Shown here: positions 7,204 to 14,146 of the stretch, piece by piece
Layout: each line of letters starts with the position of its first letter
Position numbering within the stretch: position 1 is the stretch's first letter
Assembly (NCBI GenBank): GCA_029258975.1
Contig: JAPDJS010000004.1
Coordinates: 1 to 14,146 of the forward strand
Direction of reading: 5' to 3'
Source of the DNA: Thermoplasmatota archaeon
Lineage (GTDB): Archaea; Thermoplasmatota; B47-G6; B47-G6B; 47-G6
DNA: 14,146 bases
Position numbers and translations under genes: made by a program
Notes under the pieces: generated by a model
What the model saw: only the letters and a program-made list of their open reading frames with translations
Database searches by the model: none
Told to the model about the DNA's origin: nothing

Positions 7204-8202
7204 CTACTCCCTAATTCTAACTTCGTAGCCACAGTTTATGCATCTTACGATACCATCAATATCGTCGTATTCTAAAGAGAATCCACAAACAGGGCAAGGC
7301 TTATTATTAATAAGCCTAGAGATCCAATAATCTCTATACTCCTCGTCATCAATTGCCCTTTGCAAAAGTTCTTCGTCATATGGAGAATATACAAACTTTC
7401 TCAAAACATCAAACCGATATTCTTTCTTTATAGGCCATAAAGACACTCTTCTGGAAGAATATCTCCTTGATCTAGGAAATACTATCTTGGGCACCACGGA
7501 TGTCCTTTCATGTATATAATATGCATAGATAATGCCGCCTATAGCTCCACCCACGTGGGCAGTGTGGGCTATCGTGGAGAATGGCTGGTATATTATTGCC
7601 ATGAGTTCAAACAAGAGTGTTATCATTACTGCAAAGTATATAGGCACTCCTGGAAGGGGTATAAACCCCACGAACATAGTAACTCGATGGGTAGGGAACA
7701 AAATCGCATAAGCAGCCAATACTCCAAAAATGGCTCCAGATGCTCCTACAAGGGTTACCCTAAGCATCGCACTAGTTACTACAGGACCATAAATACTCCT
7801 AAAAATTGTAAGAGTAATGATTAGGTGCACTAAATCAGCAGTTATGGCAGAAAATATGAAGACTTTAATAAAGTTCCTTTTACCAACAAGATATTCAAAA
7901 TATGAACAAAGAAACATTAAAACCAATGAATTAAAGAGCCAATGGAGGAATCCTCCGTGTACGAAAATAGAAGTTATAACAGTATATATTGTCCAGGGTC
8001 TTAGAGCAATAACTGCGGGGTTAAAACCTAGATATTCATACATTGGATATCCCAAGCTCTCTCCTATCCCTACAATAATTGTTGCAACCATACTTAGAAG
8101 CACTACAGAAACGGAAACCTGTAGTGGAGTAAACTTGTAAAAATAGTAAAATAAAAAGATGATTGTTGCAGCTACTATGAGAGGAACTACGAGCTCTTCC
8201 AA
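7204..8202 (-). CDS. Rhomboid-family intramembrane serine protease with C-terminal zinc ribbon
   Basis: This is a 332-residue multi-pass membrane protein. After an N-terminal helix (residues 5-22), the rhomboid core spans about 28-230. It carries H82/H87/N91 in SIFVHGGFLHWLFNSLVL, the catalytic serine S155 in VGASGAIFG, and the catalytic histidine H216 in HTAHVGGAIGG. All residues needed for a Ser-His dyad are present, so activity is expected. A basic cytoplasmic stretch (about 231-300) follows. The protein ends in a zinc ribbon, C303-x2-C306 and C321-x2-C324 (CPVCG, CINCG). The start is TTG: AGAGGTGA lies six bases before it and contains the TGA stop of the upstream surface protein gene, so translation of the two is probably coupled. 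The stop is doubled (TAG TAA). FEN-1 follows downstream. The native substrate is unknown; the neighbouring C-terminally anchored surface protein is a natural candidate. Confidence 0.92.
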   Translation of the reverse strand: MEELVVPLIVAATIIFLFYYFYKFTPLQVSVSVVLLSMVATIIVGIGESLGYPMYEYLGFNPAVIALRPWTIYTVITSIFVHGGFLHWLFNSLVLMFLCSYFEYLVGKRNFIKVFIFSAITADLVHLIITLTIFRSIYGPVVTSAMLRVTLVGASGAIFGVLAAYAILFPTHRVTMFVGFIPLPGVPIYFAVMITLLFELMAIIYQPFSTIAHTAHVGGAIGGIIYAYYIHERTSVVPKIVFPRSRRYSSRRVSLWPIKKEYRFDVLRKFVYSPYDEELLQRAIDDEEYRDYWISRLINNKPCPVCGFSLEYDDIDGIVRCINCGYEVRIRE

Positions 8203-8208
8203 CAGTTC

Positions 8209-8216
8209 TCACCTCT
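8209..8216 (-). promoter_or_regulatory. Rhomboid ribosome binding site overlapping the upstream stop codon
   Basis: AGAGGTGA on the minus strand contains both the final Arg codon and TGA stop of the surface protein gene. It precedes the rhomboid TTG by six bases. This is a typical arrangement for translational coupling. Confidence 0.75.
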
Positions 8217-10974
8217 TACTAGTATAATAATAGGCCAAAACTACAGCGGCCACTGTCGCTACTACAATTATGGCTATTACTGCCGATGAGGGGAATTGAG
8301 CCGGTTTAGCGCCAGTTGAGGCCACAGCATAAAGACCATCGTTCTGAACCATGGCTTTATAATAGAGATTTCCTTGAGCATCATTACCTAAATATGCTGT
8401 AGGTATCACTTTCCACGTGCCGCTGGACTCGTCATAGTAGAATAACGATACGCTTTCCTTACCTCCCAAGGTTTCTGCAAGATCTTCACTTACTTTAAAC
8501 TGTATGGCCCCTACAGAATTTTGTGGGAGCGTAGATACGTATAGATACCTCACGCCATCAAGTCCTTCTACAGGACTTATATCATAAACTTCCCAATAAA
8601 CTGTAGCAGGGCTCTTTAGATACACTGCAACGAAAATAACGTCATTTATTGTCGTAGACGTCTCGGCTTCCTCCATTCCGGATGAAATCACATGACCCTC
8701 CCAAGGTGGGGGGTACGGTGTAAGCGTTGGAGTGGGTGTTGGTGTTTCAGTAGGCGTCTCGGTAGGAGTCTGGGTTGGGGTCTCTGTTGGAGTCTCAGTA
8801 GGTGTTTCGGTAGGTGGTGGAGAGATCTCTACGTCAAAGACCTTTTCAGCTACGTTCCCCGCAGCATCGTATACTTTTACATATACGCGATGATATCCGT
8901 ATGAAACTTCAAATTCTATATAGCCCAGAGCATTATAAGAGACGTCTATGGATATTTCATCTACTTTAACCTCATAATTTGCTATGCCACTAAACTCGTC
9001 CGTGACGTTCACGTGCACTGTGGAGTCTTCTACCCACACGTCTCCGATAATGGGTGGCGTAAGGTCTACTTTAAATCTAACTTCTACAGGATCTCCTATG
9101 TTTCCTAACGAATCCACACCACGAACTAGAAGTACGTACTCTCCTTCAGGTAAACTTAATTCTGTCTCTCCATCAAACATCTTCCAGGTTGCTCCACCGT
9201 CTAGTGAATATTCGTAATAGCTAATATCCGCATCATAGGAGCTTACCTTCAAAGTAATGGGCATATCATTCTTACCGTACAAGCTCCCAGACTTAGGTTC
9301 AATAATCTTTACTTTAGGACCCGTTTGGTCTACTTCAACAATAAACGTTTTCTCATTAACATTTCCGGCTATATCTCTTGCAATAACCTTATACTCGTAG
9401 GTGCCTTCCTCAAGAGTGTCTTTAATTGATTTTACAACTCCAGAAACTGGATCTACAAAGGTCGTTCCAGCAATCATTTCATTGTCCCTATAAATCTCAT
9501 ACGACGCAAGATAGGTGTTATCTTCGATGGTTATGTTTATAGTGATCGTGTTCTCTTTAGTTCTGTAATACGAGAATGGAAGACCAATACTTGGTCCTGT
9601 AACATCATAAAAAACTGTAAAGTTTGAAATGGGCCCTACATTCCCAAGATCGTCTATTGCAGCCATTTTTACTTCGTGTAGACCCTCAGACAATTCTGAG
9701 AAGTCTATAACGATTTTTGCATATCCATGTGGGGCTTCTACCATGTACCATTTGCTGTCATCAATTGCATACTTGAACATTACACAGTCTCCACTTGACG
9801 ATGTTAACGTTAGGTTGATGTGACTATTTGTAAAGTAATATGGTGACCAAGGAGGCATTATGGCATCCTCTACAAAATATGTGAAAAGAGGTCCCGTGGT
9901 ATCTACCACATAAGTCCACGTAGCATTAGCGATGTTTCCTCCATAGTCTTCAAGATATACGCTAAAGACATATTCCCCGTCATTAAGATCAGAAACTGGT
10001 TGGAGAGCCATTTTGTATACGTGAACCTGTGTTCCGTTTATCGTAATCACATAATGATCATAAACGAATATCTTCCACTCAGATAGCTCCGATATTGGTA
10101 CTCCGTTTATCGTAATGTTCATTACTTTTGCTCCAAGATCTTCAGTGTAATTGAAAAATATTAGGGGCCTTGCATTAGAGAACCTTCCCTCTGGACCGTA
10201 GCTTAGAATGGTAATTGAATAGGAATCCTCCTTATCCGTTACTATAACTTTTATCGTGGTTTCATTTTTATTTCCAAAGTAATCGTAAGCAACAGCCCTA
10301 ATATACAGCTCCCCTGTGACTGTAGGTACATAGCTCGCTTCATACCTGTTTGGACCTATTTTCTCAACTGATACAAGATTTTCGGATCCGTATTGTCCCT
10401 GTCTTACGTAGAGGTTTACGCTTTCAATAAGGAAGTTCTCTTCTACGTTTATTATAATGTCAAGGGGTTCGCCAGGTCTCACAACACCTTCGGGAGTAGG
10501 CGTTATAAAAGTAATAACCGGAGGTTTATTATCCTCATCAGGAAGATAAAACGAGCTAGGATACGGCTTAAGTTCTAGAGAATCATATATTATCTTTCTA
10601 ATAACAAAATAACGGGCATTTGGAAGTCTTATTTCTGGTGGGAGAGGAAAATATCCCTGGTTAGTTACATATACTGGAATTAAATCACCTAATATGGACG
10701 TTCCGTTTTCCGCTAACACGTCAACAAACATCGTAGCATTATGCACGGGAGTCATGTTGCCCCAGTAAAGTCTCATATACCAATTTTCCTTCAAATATTG
10801 GTCGTTAAAGATACTTTTCGGAATCTCAGTAAAAATATCGCCCATATTGTTTAATATATACATTTTTTCGCTGTCTGCCAGAGCCAAGACGTTATTGCCT
10901 ACCATTCCTAATAAAATCACAAAAGATGTTGCTATGATTAACCCTACTTGTATAAGAGCAAACAATCTCTTCAT
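8209..10974 (-). CDS. Membrane-anchored surface protein with Ig-like repeats and Thr/Pro stalk
   Basis: This is a 921-residue secreted protein. Residues 1-32 form a signal peptide (MKRLFALIQVGLIIATSFVI start, cleavage probably after VLA). From about 150 to 720 there are at least six Ig-like units. Each ends in a repeat of the type YxVxAxDxxGN followed by VDxTGP: YDYFGN, LEDYGGN, IDDLGN, ARDIAGN, GVDSLGN and VYDAAGN, with VDTTGP, YDVTGP, VDQTGP and VDLTPP between. A Thr/Pro stalk of eight TxTP units lies near 722-757. The next domain contains FYYDESSGTWKVIP and resembles the PGF-pre-PGF domain of archaeal surface proteins. The protein ends in a membrane helix (SSAVIAIIVVATVAAVVLAY) and the basic tail YYTSKR. 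There are many NxS/T sequons and a single cysteine. GGGTGA precedes the ATG. The likely role is an S-layer stalk or anchor. The architecture is firm, the function inferred. Confidence 0.85.
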   Translation of the reverse strand: MKRLFALIQVGLIIATSFVILLGMVGNNVLALADSEKMYILNNMGDIFTEIPKSIFNDQYLKENWYMRLYWGNMTPVHNATMFVDVLAENGTSILGDLIPVYVTNQGYFPLPPEIRLPNARYFVIRKIIYDSLELKPYPSSFYLPDEDNKPPVITFITPTPEGVVRPGEPLDIIINVEENFLIESVNLYVRQGQYGSENLVSVEKIGPNRYEASYVPTVTGELYIRAVAYDYFGNKNETTIKVIVTDKEDSYSITILSYGPEGRFSNARPLIFFNYTEDLGAKVMNITINGVPISELSEWKIFVYDHYVITINGTQVHVYKMALQPVSDLNDGEYVFSVYLEDYGGNIANATWTYVVDTTGPLFTYFVEDAIMPPWSPYYFTNSHINLTLTSSSGDCVMFKYAIDDSKWYMVEAPHGYAKIVIDFSELSEGLHEVKMAAIDDLGNVGPISNFTVFYDVTGPSIGLPFSYYRTKENTITINITIEDNTYLASYEIYRDNEMIAGTTFVDPVSGVVKSIKDTLEEGTYEYKVIARDIAGNVNEKTFIVEVDQTGPKVKIIEPKSGSLYGKNDMPITLKVSSYDADISYYEYSLDGGATWKMFDGETELSLPEGEYVLLVRGVDSLGNIGDPVEVRFKVDLTPPIIGDVWVEDSTVHVNVTDEFSGIANYEVKVDEISIDVSYNALGYIEFEVSYGYHRVYVKVYDAAGNVAEKVFDVEISPPPTETPTETPTETPTQTPTETPTETPTPTPTLTPYPPPWEGHVISSGMEEAETSTTINDVIFVAVYLKSPATVYWEVYDISPVEGLDGVRYLYVSTLPQNSVGAIQFKVSEDLAETLGGKESVSLFYYDESSGTWKVIPTAYLGNDAQGNLYYKAMVQNDGLYAVASTGAKPAQFPSSAVIAIIVVATVAAVVLAYYYTSKR
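8716..8814 (-). repeat. Degenerate 12-base tandem repeat encoding TETP units
   Basis: Eight in-frame 12-base units encode TETP, TETP, TETP, TQTP, TETP, TETP, TPTP and TLTP. Third-codon bases vary between units, so the repeat is kept at protein level and is not a fresh duplication. Such Thr/Pro tracts are usually O-glycosylated extended spacers. Confidence 0.85.
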
Positions 10975-11035
10975 CGTTAGTCACCCAAAGATTTCATGGG
11001 ATGATGTAGAGTGCTATGAGCATGAACGTGTCCTA

Positions 11036-11046
11036 CTTTAAAATAG
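11036..11046 (-). promoter_or_regulatory. Putative TATA box of the anchored surface protein gene
   Basis: The minus strand reads CTATTTTAAAG within CCCTATTTTAAAGTAGG. It lies about 65 bases before the ATG at 10974, which would leave a leader of about 40 bases. The flanks CCTA and TAGG form a short inverted repeat around it, which may be chance. A second AT-rich block at 11055-11075 is an alternative. Confidence 0.35.
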
Positions 11047-11119
11047 GGTAATCTCAAATAAAAAGATATTTTTCATTATTCAACAAAAAAGCTTCTTATG
11101 CAAAACCCAGAAACCTCAC

Positions 11120-11172
11120 TTTTATTCTAAAAATATGGTACAACAAAAATTTAAAAATGAAAAGAAAGGAAA
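11120..11172 (-). terminator. T-rich terminator after the large surface protein gene
   Basis: Directly after the stop codon the minus strand is pyrimidine- and T-rich, with TTTCCTTTCTTTTC, then TTTTT, then TTTTTG and ATATTTTTAG. Runs of T like these are the usual intrinsic termination signals of archaea. No strong hairpin was seen. Partial read-through into the next surface gene is possible. Confidence 0.5.
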
Positions 11173-14146
11173 TCATAGAAGAAAGCGAACAGGTGAAAAG
11201 TCTGCAGCCATTGTTCCCTCTGAGAATGGTGCTACGGTGAATGTAATTACTGTTCTTGCGCCATCGAATGGTAGTACAGATCCTGCTGGTCCAAGTTCAA
11301 TGAATCTGTCCCAGTCATGTAGAGTAATTACCATCGTGTAGTCTCCTGCAGGCATTGTTGGTGGCAACAGTACGGGTATTCTCACAGTTCTCTCTTCGTA
11401 TGGCTGTAGCTGTACGTATGCAGTAGTAATTGTCCACTCACCGCCTTCGAGTCCAGTACCAGTGCGGTAGATGCTTATGTAAACTGTGATGTTCGTGACG
11501 AGTGGTGTGTTGGACTTGAGCGTTATGTCAATGTAGAACGGTGTTCCTGGCATAATCACAGATCCGGTAACTGGTGTAGGCTCTGACACGTCCTCAATGA
11601 CTACGTATGGATAGTACGCTAGGATTGTGAACTCGATCTCCACACTGAAGACATATGTTCCGTTTACGTATACCTCAGCAATTAGCTTAGCCGGTGTGTC
11701 TTCTCTGAAGAGGCTTGGTGAATAGCTGAATGTGGCCTTACCTTCTGCATCTGTAGTAACGTTCTCGTCTACAATCTTCACGGTGCTGTCAGTTATCTCC
11801 TTGAGTGTAACTTCTGCGCCAGATATTGGTCCGTATGCATCGTTGGAGACTAGTACCGTTACGTCATAGATGTTGTACGCCTCTACCTCCTCAGGTATGC
11901 CGCTAATCTCTGCGGTGTTAGGCAGTGGCTGTATCTCTACTGTAATGTTCTTGTATATGCTTCCGTAGCTTACGTTGATCCATGCTGTGCCAGCTTCAAT
12001 TGGCCAGATCTCAAATGATACGCTCTCGTTGTTGTATGTAGCCTCGGTTGGTGCAATGATGTGTTCTGAGGTCTCTATGCTTAGTACGTGCTCACCATAT
12101 GCTGGGTTGCCATACTCGTCGTATACATCTACTGTTACCGTTATCTTCTCAGTAACTAGTGCCGGATCTGGCGTGTATGTTACAACAATCTCTGCTGGAG
12201 GTCCTGCACGAACTTCAAACGTGGTGCTACCTACCTCGTTGCCTGCATAATATGCAGTTACCGTTTCGTCTACTTTGTACGTTCCTATGGACTCTGGTGC
12301 CGTGTATTCTACAGTCACGCTTCCGTCTACTCCCGTTGTCACCTCAGTTGCTTCGAGTGTGCCATATATGGTCTCAAGAGTGATTGGCGCGTATGGTACC
12401 TTCACTTCGAAGGACTCTTCGCCGAAGTAGTTGACAAACTTACCCTCGGTCTCGTTATAGTATGCAGTAATCGTTAATGTTGTGCTCTCGCCAACAGTAA
12501 CTACAGTAGGTCCACTTATCACAACTTTGTTGACCTCAGGTATAATGTACAACGTTACTGTAGAGCTTACATTGCCCTCCCAGATTTCCTTGGTCTCTCC
12601 AGTAACGGGATCTGTGTATCTTAGCAAGTGTGCTTCAATGACTACTGGTCCGTATGCAAGTGCCTCAAACTTTGCCCAGTCACCTACTTCAGGTATCTCT
12701 ACAGCTCTTACTGCACCGCTCTCGTTTCTTAGCACAATCTTCCACTTGAGCTTAACGTCTTCTGAGCTCAATACGTTATCATACTGGTCATATATCGTTG
12801 CCTTAAGCATGAAGTGGTCTCCTACAAATACCACATAGTAATCCGCACCCTCAGTAAAGTCTGTTGTCTCTCCATTGAGTTCTACTAGATTGATCTTAAG
12901 CTCTGTTGGTTCAGCAGGATATATCTCTATTGTACCCAACGTTACAGTTCTGTTGTTGCCCTCAGCGTCTTCAAGATATATTGTGATGTCGTATGTTCCA
13001 GCCTCATCTGGTACTTGGATAGTAATTGTATCGTTCCAGTACCAGACGTTGTTACCTTCAACAGCCGTAAACGTGTCGTTATAGACGTACTGGTCTCCTA
13101 TTGTAAGGTTATACACCACAGGCTTGGATGGCCAATCTGTTATGTTCACTTGAATGTTTATTGTGTTTCCAGCATAGGTCTCCTCAGGTGCTGAGATTAG
13201 TGTTGCTTCTGGTCCAGCATTATCAACCTTCACTTGTACAGTCTTTTCGCCTATGTTTCCTGCAATGTCAGGCACAGATATCGTAATGTTGTATATTCCA
13301 GTAACTCCCTTGTCAAAGGTTATCGTAACGTTAATCCAACCATTTGTGGCGTTGTATATCCAAGTAGCTCCGCTAGCATTTACTGCGCTTGCGTCAACGG
13401 TTATGTTGTTCCAATCAACTCCAGTACCCTCATCAGTTACAGAATAGTTGATGTATATGCTCTCACCATCGACGTACACGTCATCTAAGTCTGAGCTCTC
13501 ACTAACAGTAATCTCTGGCTCTGCGCTATCATATATCGATTGTACAGTATCGCTATCTGAGCGTGCATCGTGAGTTATTGCATATACCTTGAAGTAGACT
13601 GTTTGTGCTGTACCATAGCTGATTGATAGCTTCTCCTCCAATGTACTGTTGTCTATGGTAACTGTGGTGGCTGTTGATCCTAGACCGTTATATACAAGTT
13701 CCCACGAGCCTGATGTACCGGTCTTGGAGGCATATACTAAGAATCCTGAATAGTTTCCTGTACCGTCAATCTCCCATGAAAGTGTTACCTTTCCGTCCTT
13801 CTGAGGTGTTGCAGTAAGGTTATATATGTCTATGTTCTGCTCGCTGAGTTGATAGTTCTTATAACCAGATGCTGTTGGTCCGTTGTTGCCGCTAAAGTCC
13901 TTGGCGTTCCAAGTAACAATAAGCGGCACTCCAGTATCCATTGCTGTCGAATCTACTGTTATCGTAATATTTACATAATACGTGAAGTCTTCGAGAGCTC
14001 CCTTTCTTTCTACAGATATGTCATCTACAGTAACATAAACGCTATCAGCACTATTCTTCTTGTAGTCGTAATTCTCAACTAAAGTCTCGTTATAAATTGG
14101 ATCCTTAAGGAACTCTACATATGCCTTTGCCTCATACGACGCTATG
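11173..14146 (-). CDS. Large S-layer-like surface protein, Ig/FnIII-type domains, N terminus outside window
   Basis: About 990 residues are visible and the frame stays open to the right edge, so the N terminus and any signal peptide are missing. The Met at 13941 is internal. Near the visible start is a fibronectin III-like unit (KVTLSWEIDGTGNYSGFLVY). Ig-like units of bacterial Big type follow, with linkers VSVPDIAGNIGEKTVQVKVDN, VYDEYGNPAYGEHVLSI and VTTDAEGKATFSYSP. The last domain is beta-rich, and the protein ends in GTMAADFSPVRFLL with no membrane helix or sorting motif. I saw no cysteine and more than twenty NxS/T sequons. Codon use looks more biased than in the neighbours; for example, nearly all the lysines I checked are AAG. 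This suggests very high expression. The protein is probably the main S-layer (canopy) protein, by analogy with SlaA-type proteins. A secreted adhesin is the alternative. Sequence-level family assignment is not possible by eye. Confidence 0.8.
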   Translation of the reverse strand, partial: IASYEAKAYVEFLKDPIYNETLVENYDYKKNSADSVYVTVDDISVERKGALEDFTYYVNITITVDSTAMDTGVPLIVTWNAKDFSGNNGPTASGYKNYQLSEQNIDIYNLTATPQKDGKVTLSWEIDGTGNYSGFLVYASKTGTSGSWELVYNGLGSTATTVTIDNSTLEEKLSISYGTAQTVYFKVYAITHDARSDSDTVQSIYDSAEPEITVSESSDLDDVYVDGESIYINYSVTDEGTGVDWNNITVDASAVNASGATWIYNATNGWINVTITFDKGVTGIYNITISVPDIAGNIGEKTVQVKVDNAGPEATLISAPEETYAGNTINIQVNITDWPSKPVVYNLTIGDQYVYNDTFTAVEGNNVWYWNDTITIQVPDEAGTYDITIYLEDAEGNNRTVTLGTIEIYPAEPTELKINLVELNGETTDFTEGADYYVVFVGDHFMLKATIYDQYDNVLSSEDVKLKWKIVLRNESGAVRAVEIPEVGDWAKFEALAYGPVVIEAHLLRYTDPVTGETKEIWEGNVSSTVTLYIIPEVNKVVISGPTVVTVGESTTLTITAYYNETEGKFVNYFGEESFEVKVPYAPITLETIYGTLEATEVTTGVDGSVTVEYTAPESIGTYKVDETVTAYYAGNEVGSTTFEVRAGPPAEIVVTYTPDPALVTEKITVTVDVYDEYGNPAYGEHVLSIETSEHIIAPTEATYNNESVSFEIWPIEAGTAWINVSYGSIYKNITVEIQPLPNTAEISGIPEEVEAYNIYDVTVLVSNDAYGPISGAEVTLKEITDSTVKIVDENVTTDAEGKATFSYSPSLFREDTPAKLIAEVYVNGTYVFSVEIEFTILAYYPYVVIEDVSEPTPVTGSVIMPGTPFYIDITLKSNTPLVTNITVYISIYRTGTGLEGGEWTITTAYVQLQPYEERTVRIPVLLPPTMPAGDYTMVITLHDWDRFIELGPAGSVLPFDGARTVITFTVAPFSEGTMAADFSPVRFLL

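Noticed and set aside
7510..8140. Plus-strand open frames of about 105 codons opposite the rhomboid gene
   Set aside because: The rhomboid frame holds all catalytic motifs. The antisense frames have unnatural Cys/His/Tyr-rich composition.
8716..8814. Tandem repeat considered as a CRISPR-like or minisatellite array
   Set aside because: The units are in-frame 12-base codons for TxTP with no spacers, so it is a protein-level stalk repeat.
12482..12838. Plus-strand open frame opposite the large surface protein
   Set aside because: It is a Ser/Thr/Leu-rich shadow produced by the biased codons of the real gene on the other strand.
13939..13941. ATG as start of the large surface protein
   Set aside because: The same frame stays open to the window edge with similar Ig-like sequence upstream, and no signal peptide follows the ATG.

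Overview
The window looks like chromosomal DNA of a thermophilic archaeon, probably a euryarchaeote. Archaeal marks are the FEN-1 flap endonuclease, an HVO_0476-family zinc-ribbon protein beside a protein isoaspartate methyltransferase, TATA-type promoters, T-rich terminators, strong GGAGGTG-type ribosome binding sites, and surface proteins built of Ig-like repeats with many N-glycosylation sequons. The Lys/Glu/Ile/Val-rich proteins and the two-subunit glycine decarboxylase fit a thermophile. An Aciduliprofundum/DHVE2-like or related lineage is possible, but this is a guess from protein style and not established.

Layout. (1) 1-465, minus strand: the 5' part of a CPBP/Abi-type intramembrane protease gene that runs off the left edge. 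Its reading frame is broken at an A5/T5 run, and the second catalytic motif carries Asn where His is expected. (2) 511-4791, minus strand: a compact glycine cleavage operon in the order gcvT-gcvH-gcvPA-gcvPB, with overlapping or nearly abutting genes and a strong ribosome binding site before each gene. The L protein and the lipoate enzymes lie elsewhere. (3) 4792-4920: a short divergent promoter region. (4) 4921-6142, plus strand: a zinc-ribbon protein and protein-L-isoaspartate methyltransferase, overlapping by 56 bases. (5) 6139-10974, minus strand: a large membrane-anchored surface protein, a rhomboid protease with a C-terminal zinc ribbon, and FEN-1. The surface gene's stop codon lies inside the rhomboid gene's ribosome binding site. 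(6) 10975-11172: a terminator and promoter spacer. (7) 11173-14146, minus strand: the 3' part of a very large, cysteine-free, Ig-like surface protein with no C-terminal anchor, which continues past the right edge.

The gcv genes encode the P, T and H components that decarboxylate glycine and pass the C1 unit to a folate or pterin carrier. The most interesting part is 7204-14146. An anchor-less canopy-like protein is followed by a membrane-anchored, Thr/Pro-stalked Ig-like protein and then by a rhomboid protease coupled to it. This is organised like the SlaA/SlaB S-layer gene pair of Sulfolobales with a dedicated membrane protease added. The idea that the rhomboid processes the anchor of its neighbour is inference from gene order and topology. 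No RNA gene, CRISPR array or insertion sequence was seen, and no stretch over 300 bases lacks a gene.
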